64,000 nucleotides of DNA from Maricaulis sp017643475. Its GTDB lineage: Bacteria; Pseudomonadota; Alphaproteobacteria; Caulobacterales; Maricaulaceae. The stretch lies in the NCBI RefSeq assembly GCF_047123815.1, contig NZ_CP138920.1, positions 2,418,001 to 2,482,000 of the forward strand, given 5' to 3'. The notes under the pieces were generated by a model that was not told the DNA's origin, made no database searches, and saw only the letters and a list, made by a program, of their open reading frames with translations. Below, one piece after another: positions 1-9,164 of this stretch; within the stretch, counting starts at the first letter, position 1; each line of letters opens with the position of its first letter. A program made the translations under genes and the position numbers.

Positions 1-3000
1 CTGCCACGGCAAGCGTCGCGGAGAACCAGACCACGGCGATCGACGTGGACGCAACTGACCCTGACGGCCAGGCGCTGACCTATACGCTCAGTGGTGCCGA
101 TGCCGCGCTGTTCAGCATTGACGCGAATACCGGCGTCGTGACCTTCATCGCGGCACCCGATTTTGAGGCGCCGGCCGATGCCAACGGCGATAATGACTAC
201 GAGATCACGGTCACGGCCAGCGATGGCGGGCAGCAGGCGGTTCAGAACATCACCATCACGGTGACCAACCAGAACGATAACAATCCGAACATCACCTCAG
301 CCGCAGCGTTCAATGTGGACGAGAACCAGACCGCTGCCTTTACCGGCACGGCCACGGACGCGGACGGAGACACCATCAGCTATTCGCTGACGGGTGCCGA
401 TGCGGCGCTGTTCAACATCGACAGTGCGACCGGTGTTGTCACCTTCATCGCCGCACCCGATTTCGAGGCGCCCGCGGATGCGAATGGCGACAATGATTAC
501 GAGATCAACCTCGTCGCCAGCGACGGAGTGAATTCCGATGTCCAGGCCGTGACGATTACGGTCGACGATGTCTCTGACGTTCCGCCGGTGATCACGTCTG
601 CGACTTCGGCCAATGCAGCAGAGAACCAGACGTCGGCCTATACAATCACGGCGACAGACGCGGATAATTCGGGACCGCTCGTCTATTCGATTTCCGGCGC
701 TGATGCTGCATTGTTCAGTGTCGATCCGAACACCGGTGTTGTTACCTTCGTCAATGCTCCGAATTTCGAAGCGCCGACAGACGCGAACGGCGATGGTGTC
801 TATCAGCTCACGGTCTCTGTCACGGACGGGGATCTGAGTGACAGCGAAAATATCTCGATCACTGTTACCAATGTGAACGAGGCGCCGACGATCACGTCCT
901 CGAGCTCATTCAACGCGCCGCAGAACCAGACGAGCGCATTCACGGCTGCCGCGACAGATCCGGAAAGTGACACCATCACGTACTCCCTGTCGGGAACCGA
1001 TGCCGCCCTCTTCAACATCAATGCGAATACGGGCGAGGTGACCTTCATCAACGCGCCGTCAGTCGCGGCGCCTGCGGATGCCAATGGTGATAATGTCTAC
1101 GAGGTCGTGCTTACCGCGAGCGATGGATCGCTTACGACTGATCAAAACGTCAGTGTAACGGTCACCGGGTCGAGCAATTCTGCCCCGGTGTTCGTCTCAG
1201 GAACCACATCCTCTGTGTCGGAAAACCAGACGTCAGCCTATGCGACGCGCTGGACCAATGCCGAAGAGGGAGACACAATCACATTCAGCCTTTCTGGCAC
1301 GGACGCTGCGCTTTTCCAGGTCGACAGCGAGACCGGTGAGGTCAGCTTCAGGAACACACCGGACTTTGAAGCCCCGGGCGATGGCAATACTGACAACGTC
1401 TACGAGTTCACACTGACCATTAATGACGGCGTTCAGAGTGTGGACCAGAACATATCGGTCACAGTTGGAGATGCTGCCGACAGTGGCGACATTCCGGACA
1501 ATGACACCACCACGATCTCCATGGTTTCCGGCGGAAGCTTTGTCGGCAATTTGGACGTCCAGGGTGAGCAGGACTGGATCCGTGTCGAACTGGTCGCTGG
1601 CCAGCGCTACGAGTTCAACCTGACTGGTACTGGCGCGGATGAGCTGGACGATCCCTATCTTCGCCTCTTCGATCAGTCCGGAACACTGATCGCTGAAAAC
1701 GACGATATCTCACTTGGCGTGGTCGTGGATTCCCGACTTGGTTTCACGGCACAGACCAGCGGCGTCTACTACGTCTCCGTGGGCGCTTACACGAGTGACA
1801 CCCAGCCTGGCACGACAGGTGAGTATACCCTGACGATCGAGCACACGGATCCACTTCGTGAGTGGAGCAATGACGAGATTGCTTCGTATCTCGACCAGAA
1901 TGGTTGGGATGGCGCGCAGTGGAATGTGACCTCTGGCGACACGTTGACGGTCGACATAACCGGACTGACGGCCGCCGGCCAGACACTGGCCCGCGCTGCG
2001 CTGAACGCCTGGACGGAAGTGACCGGCATCATCTTCAGCGAGGTCAGCAGCGGTGGCCAGATCGTCTTTGACGATGAAGAGGACGGCGCCTTTGCCGGAC
2101 CGAGTGGCATTTCCGGAGGTTTCTTCACCGGAGCGACGGTCAATGTCGGCACTGACTGGCTCGACACGTATGGCACCAATCTGGATGGCTATTCTTTCCA
2201 GACCTATATCCATGAGGTCGGGCACGCGCTGGGCCTGGGCCATGCCGGCCCTTATGACGGTTCGGCCGATTATGCCGTTGACGCGATCTACCTCAACGAC
2301 TCCTGGTCCCACACGATCATGTCGTATTTCTCGCAGAACGAGAACACCTACCTGGATGCGACCTTCGCCTTCCTGATGACCCCGATGGTGGCGGATGTGC
2401 TTGCCGCGCAGGCCATGTACGGCACGCCAACCACGGTTCGCGATGGCAATACGACCTATGGCTACAACACCAATGCCGGCTCCATCTATGATGCGACGGC
2501 CTGGGGCAGTGCCGTTGCCTACAACATCTTCGACACGGGCGGCACGGACACGCTGGACTTCTCCGGTTTCAATGGCGCCCAGGAGCTGGATCTGCGTGAC
2601 GAGGAATTCTCTGACGTGCTCGGCGGTCGCATGAACCTGTCGATCTCCCGTGGCACTGTGATCGAGAACGCGATCGGTGGTGGCGGCAATGATGTCTTCA
2701 TCGGCAATGCCGCGAACAATTCCATCACCGGTAACGGCGGAACGGATTCCTACTACGCGTCAGGCGGTACGGATGTGTTCAACGGCGGTGCCGGTACGGA
2801 CACCATCTATCTGTCGGGCAGCGCGGGTGACTATTCCATCAGCACCAACGGATCCGGCAATACGGTCATCACTGATCTGCGTGCCGGCACTCCGAACGGT
2901 GTGGTCGAGCTGATCGATGTCGAGAACATCGTCTATGACACCGAGATTCCGGATAACGTCACCTACCCGCAGGGCCAGCGCCCGCTTGATGAGGGCGAAC

Positions 3001-3542
3001 TGAGCATTTCGGTTCAGGATCCCGGTTGTATCTGCTGCGCGGCGGGGGCGTGCGATACGCACGACCATCACGGCCACAGCCACGGCACGAAAGAGCCGGT
3101 CGCCGAGGTCGTCGACCTGCAGGCAAATCCCCCTGCCCAGACCATCGACCCGGTTGAGCTCTACGACATGCTCGATGGCCAGGCTAGCGGTCCGGTGATC
3201 CATCTGCACGATTTCGGCTGGAGTGCTGGCGACAGTCCGGCAGATTTCGGTACGGGCGCGGATATCGCGGCACAGTTGGGCGAGCACAATAATCTGGGCG
3301 TTGTCGACATGGGACAGCTTCTGAACAATCAGCCCGTGGCAGATACGCTCGACAAGTCGGCACAGGTGCAGGAAACCCTCACCATCGGTGTGGCTGACAA
3401 GGGCGTTCAGGTCCAGGACACGCTCGCCAAACAGTCTGCGCCGACCAGCGAGGATGACGAGTGGACCGATCTTTCCAATGCGGTTCCGGCCGCACCGGGC
3501 GGGACAATCGATGTGTTTTCCAGCTTGGACGAGTGGGCTTGA
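1..3542 (+). CDS. Secreted cadherin-repeat protein with serralysin-like M10 metalloprotease domain (5' end outside window)
   Basis: The reading frame is open from base 3, so the gene begins upstream of the window. In order it shows five cadherin-like repeats of about 100 residues, a PPC-type beta domain (about 1490-1850), and a zinc protease domain with HEVGHALGLGH near 2211-2243 followed by a Met-turn (SHTIMSYFS, about 2310). After that come glycine/aspartate calcium-binding repeats (GGGGNDVFIGN, about 2677 on). Serralysins with such repeats are known to leave by type I secretion, so the mature protein is probably extracellular or surface-bound. The last 190 residues are unusual: a CICC motif, a His-rich stretch (DTHDHHGHSHG, about 3055-3090) and an acidic C-terminus. 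It is convergent with rmlD. The protease call rests on the zinc motif and Met-turn; the substrate is unknown. Confidence 0.88.
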   Translation, partial: ATASVAENQTTAIDVDATDPDGQALTYTLSGADAALFSIDANTGVVTFIAAPDFEAPADANGDNDYEITVTASDGGQQAVQNITITVTNQNDNNPNITSAAAFNVDENQTAAFTGTATDADGDTISYSLTGADAALFNIDSATGVVTFIAAPDFEAPADANGDNDYEINLVASDGVNSDVQAVTITVDDVSDVPPVITSATSANAAENQTSAYTITATDADNSGPLVYSISGADAALFSVDPNTGVVTFVNAPNFEAPTDANGDGVYQLTVSVTDGDLSDSENISITVTNVNEAPTITSSSSFNAPQNQTSAFTAAATDPESDTITYSLSGTDAALFNINANTGEVTFINAPSVAAPADANGDNVYEVVLTASDGSLTTDQNVSVTVTGSSNSAPVFVSGTTSSVSENQTSAYATRWTNAEEGDTITFSLSGTDAALFQVDSETGEVSFRNTPDFEAPGDGNTDNVYEFTLTINDGVQSVDQNISVTVGDAADSGDIPDNDTTTISMVSGGSFVGNLDVQGEQDWIRVELVAGQRYEFNLTGTGADELDDPYLRLFDQSGTLIAENDDISLGVVVDSRLGFTAQTSGVYYVSVGAYTSDTQPGTTGEYTLTIEHTDPLREWSNDEIASYLDQNGWDGAQWNVTSGDTLTVDITGLTAAGQTLARAALNAWTEVTGIIFSEVSSGGQIVFDDEEDGAFAGPSGISGGFFTGATVNVGTDWLDTYGTNLDGYSFQTYIHEVGHALGLGHAGPYDGSADYAVDAIYLNDSWSHTIMSYFSQNENTYLDATFAFLMTPMVADVLAAQAMYGTPTTVRDGNTTYGYNTNAGSIYDATAWGSAVAYNIFDTGGTDTLDFSGFNGAQELDLRDEEFSDVLGGRMNLSISRGTVIENAIGGGGNDVFIGNAANNSITGNGGTDSYYASGGTDVFNGGAGTDTIYLSGSAGDYSISTNGSGNTVITDLRAGTPNGVVELIDVENIVYDTEIPDNVTYPQGQRPLDEGELSISVQDPGCICCAAGACDTHDHHGHSHGTKEPVAEVVDLQANPPAQTIDPVELYDMLDGQASGPVIHLHDFGWSAGDSPADFGTGADIAAQLGEHNNLGVVDMGQLLNNQPVADTLDKSAQVQETLTIGVADKGVQVQDTLAKQSAPTSEDDEWTDLSNAVPAAPGGTIDVFSSLDEWA
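21..1490 (+). repeat. Five tandem cadherin-like repeats with an exact 300-base period
   Basis: The codons for the E/Q-N-Q-T motif recur at 21, 321, 621, 921 and 1221, exactly 300 bases apart. Each unit carries the pattern SLSGTDAALF, then D/N-x-x-TG-V/E-V-T/S-F, then F-E-A-P-x-D-x-N-G-D-N-x-Y. The units have diverged in sequence but not in length. The fifth runs into the PPC-type domain. Further units probably lie upstream of the window. Confidence 0.9.
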
Positions 3543-3553
3543 TGCCCGGGCTG

Positions 3554-3574
3554 GCGGCGGGCTAGTCCCGCCGC
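3554..3574. terminator. GC-rich hairpin between convergent genes, loop holds the rmlD stop
   Basis: GCGGCGGG (3554-3561) and CCCGCCGC (3567-3574) pair perfectly around a CTAGT loop; the CTA is the rmlD stop codon read on the minus strand. There is no T-tract, so intrinsic termination is uncertain, but the position between two converging genes suggests transcript 3'-end formation or stabilisation. Confidence 0.45.
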
Positions 3575-4437
3575 TGCAGGATCTCATCCAGAACGACATC
3601 CACAGGGCGATGGGACAATCCCGTCGCCCTTTGTAGTTTCCCGCTGTCGAGCGCGGAAAAGGCCGGTCGCGGTGCCGGTGCGCCATAATCCGCTGCGACG
3701 ATATCCTGCACAGGTGTATCCAAGCCGGCGCGTTGGAAAATGCGTCGTGCGAGTTCCGCCCAACTCATCGTGTCCGGGCCAGCAAAATGATAGACCCCCC
3801 AGGGCGGACAGTCGTATTCGCTCATCTGGGCGAGCGAGACGAGCGTGCGCGCCAGCTCGTGTGTGCTGGTTGGGCTGCCCACCTGGTCATTGACCACTGA
3901 TAGCGATGTACGCTGTGTGCCAAGACGCAGCATGGTGGTGAGAAAATTCCCCGGAAACTCCGAGAGGAGCCAGGCCGTGCGAATGATCAGATGACGTGGA
4001 TTGGCGCGGGCCACGGCCGTCTCGCCGGCCAGTTTTGTTGTGCCATAAACGCCCAGAGGAGCCGTGGTGTCTGTCTCTGACCAGGGCGTGTTCCGAGGGC
4101 CGGAAAACACAAAATCGGTCGAGATATGCACAATGGGAAGTCCGGCTCGTTCGCAGGCGGAACTGATAGCACCGGCCGCGGTCGTATTCAGCTGATAGGC
4201 CTGTGCCTGCTCGCTCTCGGCTCGATCGACCTGGGTATAGGCCGCCGCATTAATGACCATTCTACATGATGATTTTCCGGCCAGCACGGCATCGAGGCGT
4301 TCGTCCAGAGTTGTCTCTGCAAGCAGGTCCAGCCGGTCCCGTCCCACACGCTCGCATTCAATGGATACCTCTTCGGCGGCCTGGGCTATAGATCTGGCAA
4401 GCTGGCCGTTGGCGCCGAAGACGAGCAGTGAGGTCAA
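3562..4437 (-). CDS. rmlD: dTDP-4-dehydrorhamnose reductase
   Basis: Last step of dTDP-L-rhamnose synthesis: NAD(P)H reduction of dTDP-4-keto-L-rhamnose in the cytosol. The N-terminus LLVFGANGQLA is the Rossmann motif; further family signatures are NAAAYTQVDRAE, HISTDFVFSG, and YGTTKLAGE with the SDR Tyr-x-x-x-Lys. I start it at a TTG at 4437 that overlaps the rmlB stop by four bases (TTGA). The longer frame from 4500 would add 21 residues encoded inside rmlB and would displace the Rossmann motif from the N-terminus. About 291 residues, normal for the family. Third gene of the minus-strand operon rmlC-rmlB-rmlD with overlapping ends, which implies translational coupling. Confidence 0.95.
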   Translation of the reverse strand: MTSLLVFGANGQLARSIAQAAEEVSIECERVGRDRLDLLAETTLDERLDAVLAGKSSCRMVINAAAYTQVDRAESEQAQAYQLNTTAAGAISSACERAGLPIVHISTDFVFSGPRNTPWSETDTTAPLGVYGTTKLAGETAVARANPRHLIIRTAWLLSEFPGNFLTTMLRLGTQRTSLSVVNDQVGSPTSTHELARTLVSLAQMSEYDCPPWGVYHFAGPDTMSWAELARRIFQRAGLDTPVQDIVAADYGAPAPRPAFSALDSGKLQRATGLSHRPVDVVLDEILQRRD

Positions 4438-5489
4438 GCGCGCACTCCCAGACGGGCCAGCTTGTCCGCTTGGCCAACACGGCTGACGGCTTTCTGGCAC
4501 CAGTCGAGGTTATTCAGATACCAGCTTACTGTCGTGCGGAGTCCGGACGCGAAATCATGTTCAGGCGTCCAGCCCAGTTCGCGCTCGATCTTGCCGGCGT
4601 CAATCGCATAGCGAAAATCATGGCCGGGGCGGTCGGTGACAAAACGGATCTGCTCGGCATAGGGCGACGGGGAAGGGCGCAGCTCGTCGAGCAAGGTACA
4701 GATCATCTGCACCAGTTCGATGTTGGACACTTCCGCGCCACCACCAACGGCGTAGGTCTCGCCGACACGTCCTCTCTCCAGCATGGCAAACATCGCACTG
4801 ACATGATCGCTGACATGCAGCCAGTCGCGAACATTCTCACCCTTACCATAAACCGGAATGTCATGTCCGCGAATAGCGTTGAGAATGACTACCGGGATGA
4901 GTTTTTCCGGAAACTGGAAGGCACCGTAATTATTCGAACAATTTGAGATTAGGACCGGGAAGCCATAGGTCTTGAACCAGGCGCGGACCAGCATGTCCGA
5001 GGACGCCTTGCTCGCGGAATAGGGCGAATTGGGCGCGTAGGGAGTTTCTTCCGTGAACATGCCTTCCGGGCCGAGCGCACCGAAGACCTCGTCCGTGGAA
5101 ATGTGCAGGAAGCGGAAGTTTCTCCGGCATTCTTCGTCCAGCGTACGCCAGTAGGCTTCGAGTTCGGCCAGCATGACAGCCGTTCCGGAAACATTTGTGG
5201 TGACGAATTCCAGAGGACCATCGATGGAGCGATCGACATGGGATTCCGCTGCGGCGTGGATGACTGCATCCGGACGGAAGTCGTCCACGGCCTGCCGTAC
5301 GGCAACCGCATCGCAGATATTGATCTGGGCGAAGCTGTAGAAATCCGATCCCGCGATGCCGGTGAGATTGTCGGGATTGGCTGAATAGGTGAGGGCGTCG
5401 ATGTTGAGCACGTGATGCCCATTCCCGATCGCGTGCCGTACGATCTCCGAACCGATAAACCCGCAGCCGCCGGTGACCAGTATTCTCAT
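4434..5489 (-). CDS. rmlB: dTDP-glucose 4,6-dehydratase
   Basis: Converts dTDP-glucose to dTDP-4-keto-6-deoxyglucose, second step of the rhamnose pathway. The 351-residue protein has the N-terminal NAD motif VTGGCGFIG (residues 5-13), the catalytic T132-D133-E134 triad in HISTDEVFG, and Y157-x-x-x-K161 in PYSASKAS, all diagnostic of the family. The start ATG overlaps the end of rmlC (ATGA at 5486-5489), and its stop overlaps the TTG start of rmlD. Confidence 0.97.
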   Translation of the reverse strand: MRILVTGGCGFIGSEIVRHAIGNGHHVLNIDALTYSANPDNLTGIAGSDFYSFAQINICDAVAVRQAVDDFRPDAVIHAAAESHVDRSIDGPLEFVTTNVSGTAVMLAELEAYWRTLDEECRRNFRFLHISTDEVFGALGPEGMFTEETPYAPNSPYSASKASSDMLVRAWFKTYGFPVLISNCSNNYGAFQFPEKLIPVVILNAIRGHDIPVYGKGENVRDWLHVSDHVSAMFAMLERGRVGETYAVGGGAEVSNIELVQMICTLLDELRPSPSPYAEQIRFVTDRPGHDFRYAIDAGKIERELGWTPEHDFASGLRTTVSWYLNNLDWCQKAVSRVGQADKLARLGVRA

Positions 5490-6079
5490 TTCACAGCCTC
5501 CGGCGGTGTGTAGGTGAAGGTATTGTGCCGCAGAAATTCCTGCCAGCTACCAGCCGCACGATCCTTGTCCGACAAGACCGGCTGAACAGCTTTAGCCGGC
5601 CAGCCGAGCGCCAGATCAGCATCATTCCAGGCGACGGAGAAATCATGTTCCGGTGAATAGGGCGCGTCGACCTTGTAATTCACAACACAATCGGGTTCGA
5701 GCGTGATGAAACCATGCAGGAAACCCGCGGGTACGAGCAGTTGCACAGGGGCGTCCTGACTCAGCTCGACTGATGCAGACTGGCCAAAGGTCGGCGAACC
5801 ATGACGGGCATCGACGATGATATCAAGGATGCGGCCAGCAACACATCGAACCAGCTTTGCCTGGGCGAAGGGGGCGTGTTGGGCGTGAAGACCGCGCAGC
5901 GTGTGCACATGGCTGGAGAAGCTCTCATTCTCCTGGATCCACTCATGCTCCAGCCCCAGACTCGCAAGCCCGTCACGATGGGCCGTGACCGAAAACCGCC
6001 CGCGCTCGTCCGCGAAGACAGGGTGCCGGATCAGGCACGCATCGGGCAGTGAGAGGGGCTCGACTTCGAACATGTACAT
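5486..6079 (-). CDS. rmlC: dTDP-4-dehydrorhamnose 3,5-epimerase
   Basis: Cupin-fold epimerase acting on C3 and C5 of dTDP-4-keto-6-deoxyglucose. The 197-residue protein has the expected core: RGRFSV near residue 26, the N-E-S-F-S motif at 51-55, RGLHAQ with the catalytic His65, ILDIIVDAR, and VPAGFLHGF. First gene of the minus-strand rml operon; rmlA diverges from it across 213 bases that must hold both promoters. Confidence 0.95.
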   Translation of the reverse strand: MYMFEVEPLSLPDACLIRHPVFADERGRFSVTAHRDGLASLGLEHEWIQENESFSSHVHTLRGLHAQHAPFAQAKLVRCVAGRILDIIVDARHGSPTFGQSASVELSQDAPVQLLVPAGFLHGFITLEPDCVVNYKVDAPYSPEHDFSVAWNDADLALGWPAKAVQPVLSDKDRAAGSWQEFLRHNTFTYTPPEAVK

Positions 6080-6292
6080 GCGTCTCTTTTTGTTTCCCGT
6101 ACCGCATCCGTGCGGTAGCAGATAACTATCGTTGAGGAAATGAGAAGTGAAAGCTCAGCAAGTTTTGTTTCCAATCGCAGCAGATTGAACCGATTTCACT
6201 GAGCATGCCCGCCCGATTTGAGGTAAGAGGCTGGACGAACACATTGAGACTGGAGGGACGCCTCCGTCTGGCAATCAGGGACAGGCTGATCG

Positions 6293-7162
6293 ATGAAGGG
6301 AATTATCCTTGCTGGTGGTCGGGGCACACGACTGGCTCCGATGACGTTGAGCACGTCAAAACAGCTCCTGCCGATCTACGACAAGCCCATGATCTATTAC
6401 CCGCTTTCGGTGCTGATGATCGCGGGCATCCGCGAGATCCTGATCATTACGACACCGGAGGAACTCAACCGTTTCCAGCAATTGCTCGGGGATGGCAGTC
6501 ATTTCGGTGTTCGACTGGAATTTACGACTCAGGCCAGCCCTGACGGACTGGCGCAGGCTTTCCTCCTTGGCGAGGAGTTCCTTGACGGTGAAGCCGCGAC
6601 CCTGATCCTTGGGGACAATCTCTATTACGGCCACGGGTTGAGCGATCAGCTCGCCGACGCCGTCAGCAAGCATCGCGAGGGCGGCCGGGTGTTCGCATAT
6701 CGGGTGTCAGATCCGGCGCGTTACGGTGTGATCGAGCTCGACGAGGCCGGGCAGCCGCTGAGCATCGAGGAAAAACCGGCGGAGCCGAAATCCAATCTCG
6801 CCGTAACCGGGCTCTATATCTATGACGAGCAGATCGTGGATATTGCCAAGTCCATCCGTCCGTCCGCGCGAGGTGAGCTCGAGATAACCGACGTCAACAA
6901 GGCCTATATGGACAAGGGCCAGCTGGCCGTTGAAGAGCTGGGCCGCGGTGTGGCCTGGCTGGATACCGGTACGGCTGATTCCCTTCTGGAGGCGGCCGAA
7001 TTCGTGCGCTCTCTGCAAAGTCGCCAGGGCATGAAGATTGCCTGTCTGGAGGAAATCGGCTTGCGCAACGGCTGGATTACCCCGGCAGATATTCCAGCTG
7101 CTGTTGATCGGTACAAGGGCTCGGAGTATGGCGCATACTTGCAAAAGCTGACCGCGGACTAA
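6293..7162 (+). CDS. rmlA: Glucose-1-phosphate thymidylyltransferase
   Basis: Makes dTDP-glucose from dTTP and glucose-1-phosphate, the entry step to dTDP-rhamnose. The 289-residue protein opens with the nucleotidyltransferase signature LAGGRGTRLAPMT (residues 6-18), has K23 in STSKQLLPIYDKP, the metal-binding region LGDNLYYGHG, and EEKPAEPKSNLAVTGLY, all typical of the short RmlA. It diverges from rmlC and is followed after 33 bases by the nucleotide-sugar epimerase gene. Confidence 0.96.
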   Translation: MKGIILAGGRGTRLAPMTLSTSKQLLPIYDKPMIYYPLSVLMIAGIREILIITTPEELNRFQQLLGDGSHFGVRLEFTTQASPDGLAQAFLLGEEFLDGEAATLILGDNLYYGHGLSDQLADAVSKHREGGRVFAYRVSDPARYGVIELDEAGQPLSIEEKPAEPKSNLAVTGLYIYDEQIVDIAKSIRPSARGELEITDVNKAYMDKGQLAVEELGRGVAWLDTGTADSLLEAAEFVRSLQSRQGMKIACLEEIGLRNGWITPADIPAAVDRYKGSEYGAYLQKLTAD

Positions 7163-7195
7163 ACGCGGCTTCTGTTTCAACTGGAGGGGGTTGGC

Positions 7196-8167
7196 TTGAA
7201 AATCCTGGTTACCGGTGCGGCCGGATTTATTGGGTTTCACACGTCTCAGGCCCTGCTGGCGGCCGGTCATGAAGTGATGGGGATTGATAATCTCAACACC
7301 TATTACGACCCGCGGCTCAAGCAGGCACGTCTGGATCAGCTCCTACCGCACGAGAACTTCCAGTTCCACAAGCTCGACCTCGCCGACACCGAAGCGGTCC
7401 ATGCAGTCACCCTGCCGTGGAAGCCGGACGCAATCTGTCATCTCGCCGCCCAGGCGGGCGTGCGCTACTCGATTGAGGCGCCGTTCGCCTACGCGCGTTC
7501 AAACCTGCTCGGTCACCTGACCATTCTCGAACTGGCGCGCGGCCTGGGAGACGGTCTTCGGCATCTGGTCTATGCCTCATCCAGCTCGGTCTATGGGGAA
7601 CAGGCCGAAGTGCCTTTCAGCGAGGAGAGCGCCAGCGAAGCGCCGGAATCCCTCTACGCTGCGACGAAGCGGGCGGACGAGTTGATGTCCGCGTCCTATA
7701 CCAATCTCTATGGCATTCCGGCGACGGGCCTTCGCTTTTTCACGGTCTATGGTCCGTGGGGGCGCCCGGACATGGCCTATTGGCTGTTTGCTGAACGCAT
7801 GATGCGTGGAGACCCGATAAAGGTCTTCAATCACGGTGAGATGGAGCGCGATTTTACCTATATCGACGATATCGTTGAACCGCTTCAGCGCATGGTCGTG
7901 GATGCGCCCGCGCGAGGGCGGCACGAGGTCTACAATATCGGCGGATCATCACCGGAAAAGCTGATGGACATGATCTCGACGCTCGAGCGCGCCTTCGGGA
8001 TCGAGGCCGAGAAAGAAATGCTGCCTATGCAGCCGGGCGATGTCACCCGCACCTACGCCAATGTCGACAAGCTGGTGCGGGATTATGACTATCGCCCGGG
8101 AATTTCGCTGGAACACGGGCTGACGCAATTCGCGACCTGGTTCCGTGAGTGGAACCAGCAGAGCTAG
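7196..8167 (+). CDS. NAD-dependent nucleotide-sugar epimerase, UDP-glucuronate 4-epimerase-like
   Basis: Extended SDR enzyme, 323 residues. Rossmann motif VTGAAGFIG (residues 5-13), NTYYDPRLKQARL (34-46, characteristic of the LpsL/capsular UDP-GlcA epimerase group), CHLAAQAGVRYS, the ASSSSVYG serine motif, and Y154-x-x-x-K158. This group usually interconverts UDP-glucuronate and UDP-galacturonate, which fits ugd and galU nearby. Starts at TTG with a good upstream GGAGGGGG; no in-frame ATG would preserve the motif. It could act on another UDP-hexuronate; the general class is secure. Confidence 0.85.
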   Translation: MKILVTGAAGFIGFHTSQALLAAGHEVMGIDNLNTYYDPRLKQARLDQLLPHENFQFHKLDLADTEAVHAVTLPWKPDAICHLAAQAGVRYSIEAPFAYARSNLLGHLTILELARGLGDGLRHLVYASSSSVYGEQAEVPFSEESASEAPESLYAATKRADELMSASYTNLYGIPATGLRFFTVYGPWGRPDMAYWLFAERMMRGDPIKVFNHGEMERDFTYIDDIVEPLQRMVVDAPARGRHEVYNIGGSSPEKLMDMISTLERAFGIEAEKEMLPMQPGDVTRTYANVDKLVRDYDYRPGISLEHGLTQFATWFREWNQQS

Positions 8168-8172
8168 GGTGT

Positions 8173-9054
8173 TCAGCCTAGGCTTTCCTCGATCAACTTT
8201 CGGGCCTGTGACCCCAGTTCCTCGTTTGATATGGCAAAGCCGAGCGTGGCCCGCAGATAGCCTAGCTTGCTGCCGCAATCATATGGCGTTCCACTAAACT
8301 CGAGCGCGTGGAAATCCTGTTTCTGCATCAGGCGCGCCATGGCATCGGTGAGCTGGATCTCGCCGCCGGCACCGGCGGCCTGGTCGGCGAGGAAGTCGAA
8401 AATCTCCCCGGTCAGGATATAGCGACCGGTGATGGCCAGATTGGATGGAGCGCTTTCCACCGGCGGCTTCTCGACCATGCCGCGCATGCGGATCATCGCG
8501 CCATCGCGTTCGATCGGATCAATGACGCCGTATTTGTTGACCTCGTTTTCCGGTACCGGATCAACCGCGATGACATTGCCGCCCGTACGGTCAAACACCT
8601 CGGTCATCTGGGCCAGGCAGCCCGGCTTGCCGTGGATGAGGACATCCGGCAGGAGAATGGCAAACGGGTCGGATCCGATGATGTCGCGCGCACACCAGAT
8701 GGCATGGCCCAGGCCGAGCGGCGCTTGCTGGCGGACAAAACTCATCGAACCGGGCTTTGGGCATGATCGAACGACTTCTTCAAGAATGTCGGATTTGCCC
8801 TTGGCCTCAAGCGTCGCTTCGAGCTCGTAGGCGCTGTCGAAATAATCCTCGATCGCCGCCTTGTTGCGACCGGTCACAAAGACAATGTGCTCGATGCCTG
8901 CTTCCAGCGCCTCGTCCACCACATACTGGATGGCCGGTCGGTCGAAGACTGGCAGCATCTCCTTGGGGATGGACTTCGTTGCCGGAAGAACCCGTGTGCC
9001 AAGACCAGCGACGGGAAGGACTGCTTTACGAATCGTAGTCATCAATTTGCCCAT
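8173..9054 (-). CDS. galU: UTP-glucose-1-phosphate uridylyltransferase
   Basis: Makes UDP-glucose, the precursor for Ugd. The 293-residue protein shows KAVLPVAGLGTRVLPATKSIPKE in two overlapping motif parts (VAGLGTR and KSIPKEMLP), the PAIQYVVDEA stretch, and LLPDVLIHGKPGC, all typical of bacterial GalU. A second ATG at 9042 is an equally plausible start since neither has a strong ribosome site. Convergent with the epimerase gene, five bases apart. Confidence 0.95.
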   Translation of the reverse strand: MGKLMTTIRKAVLPVAGLGTRVLPATKSIPKEMLPVFDRPAIQYVVDEALEAGIEHIVFVTGRNKAAIEDYFDSAYELEATLEAKGKSDILEEVVRSCPKPGSMSFVRQQAPLGLGHAIWCARDIIGSDPFAILLPDVLIHGKPGCLAQMTEVFDRTGGNVIAVDPVPENEVNKYGVIDPIERDGAMIRMRGMVEKPPVESAPSNLAITGRYILTGEIFDFLADQAAGAGGEIQLTDAMARLMQKQDFHALEFSGTPYDCGSKLGYLRATLGFAISNEELGSQARKLIEESLG

Positions 9055-9164
9055 GGATTACTGACACTAGGCGTATCCGAGCCCTGCGGGACAGTCCAGC
9101 CCGTAACCTGCTTTGGCGACGATGCGACACCCGCTATCCTGTCCGAATCAGTGAGGAATCCGCG

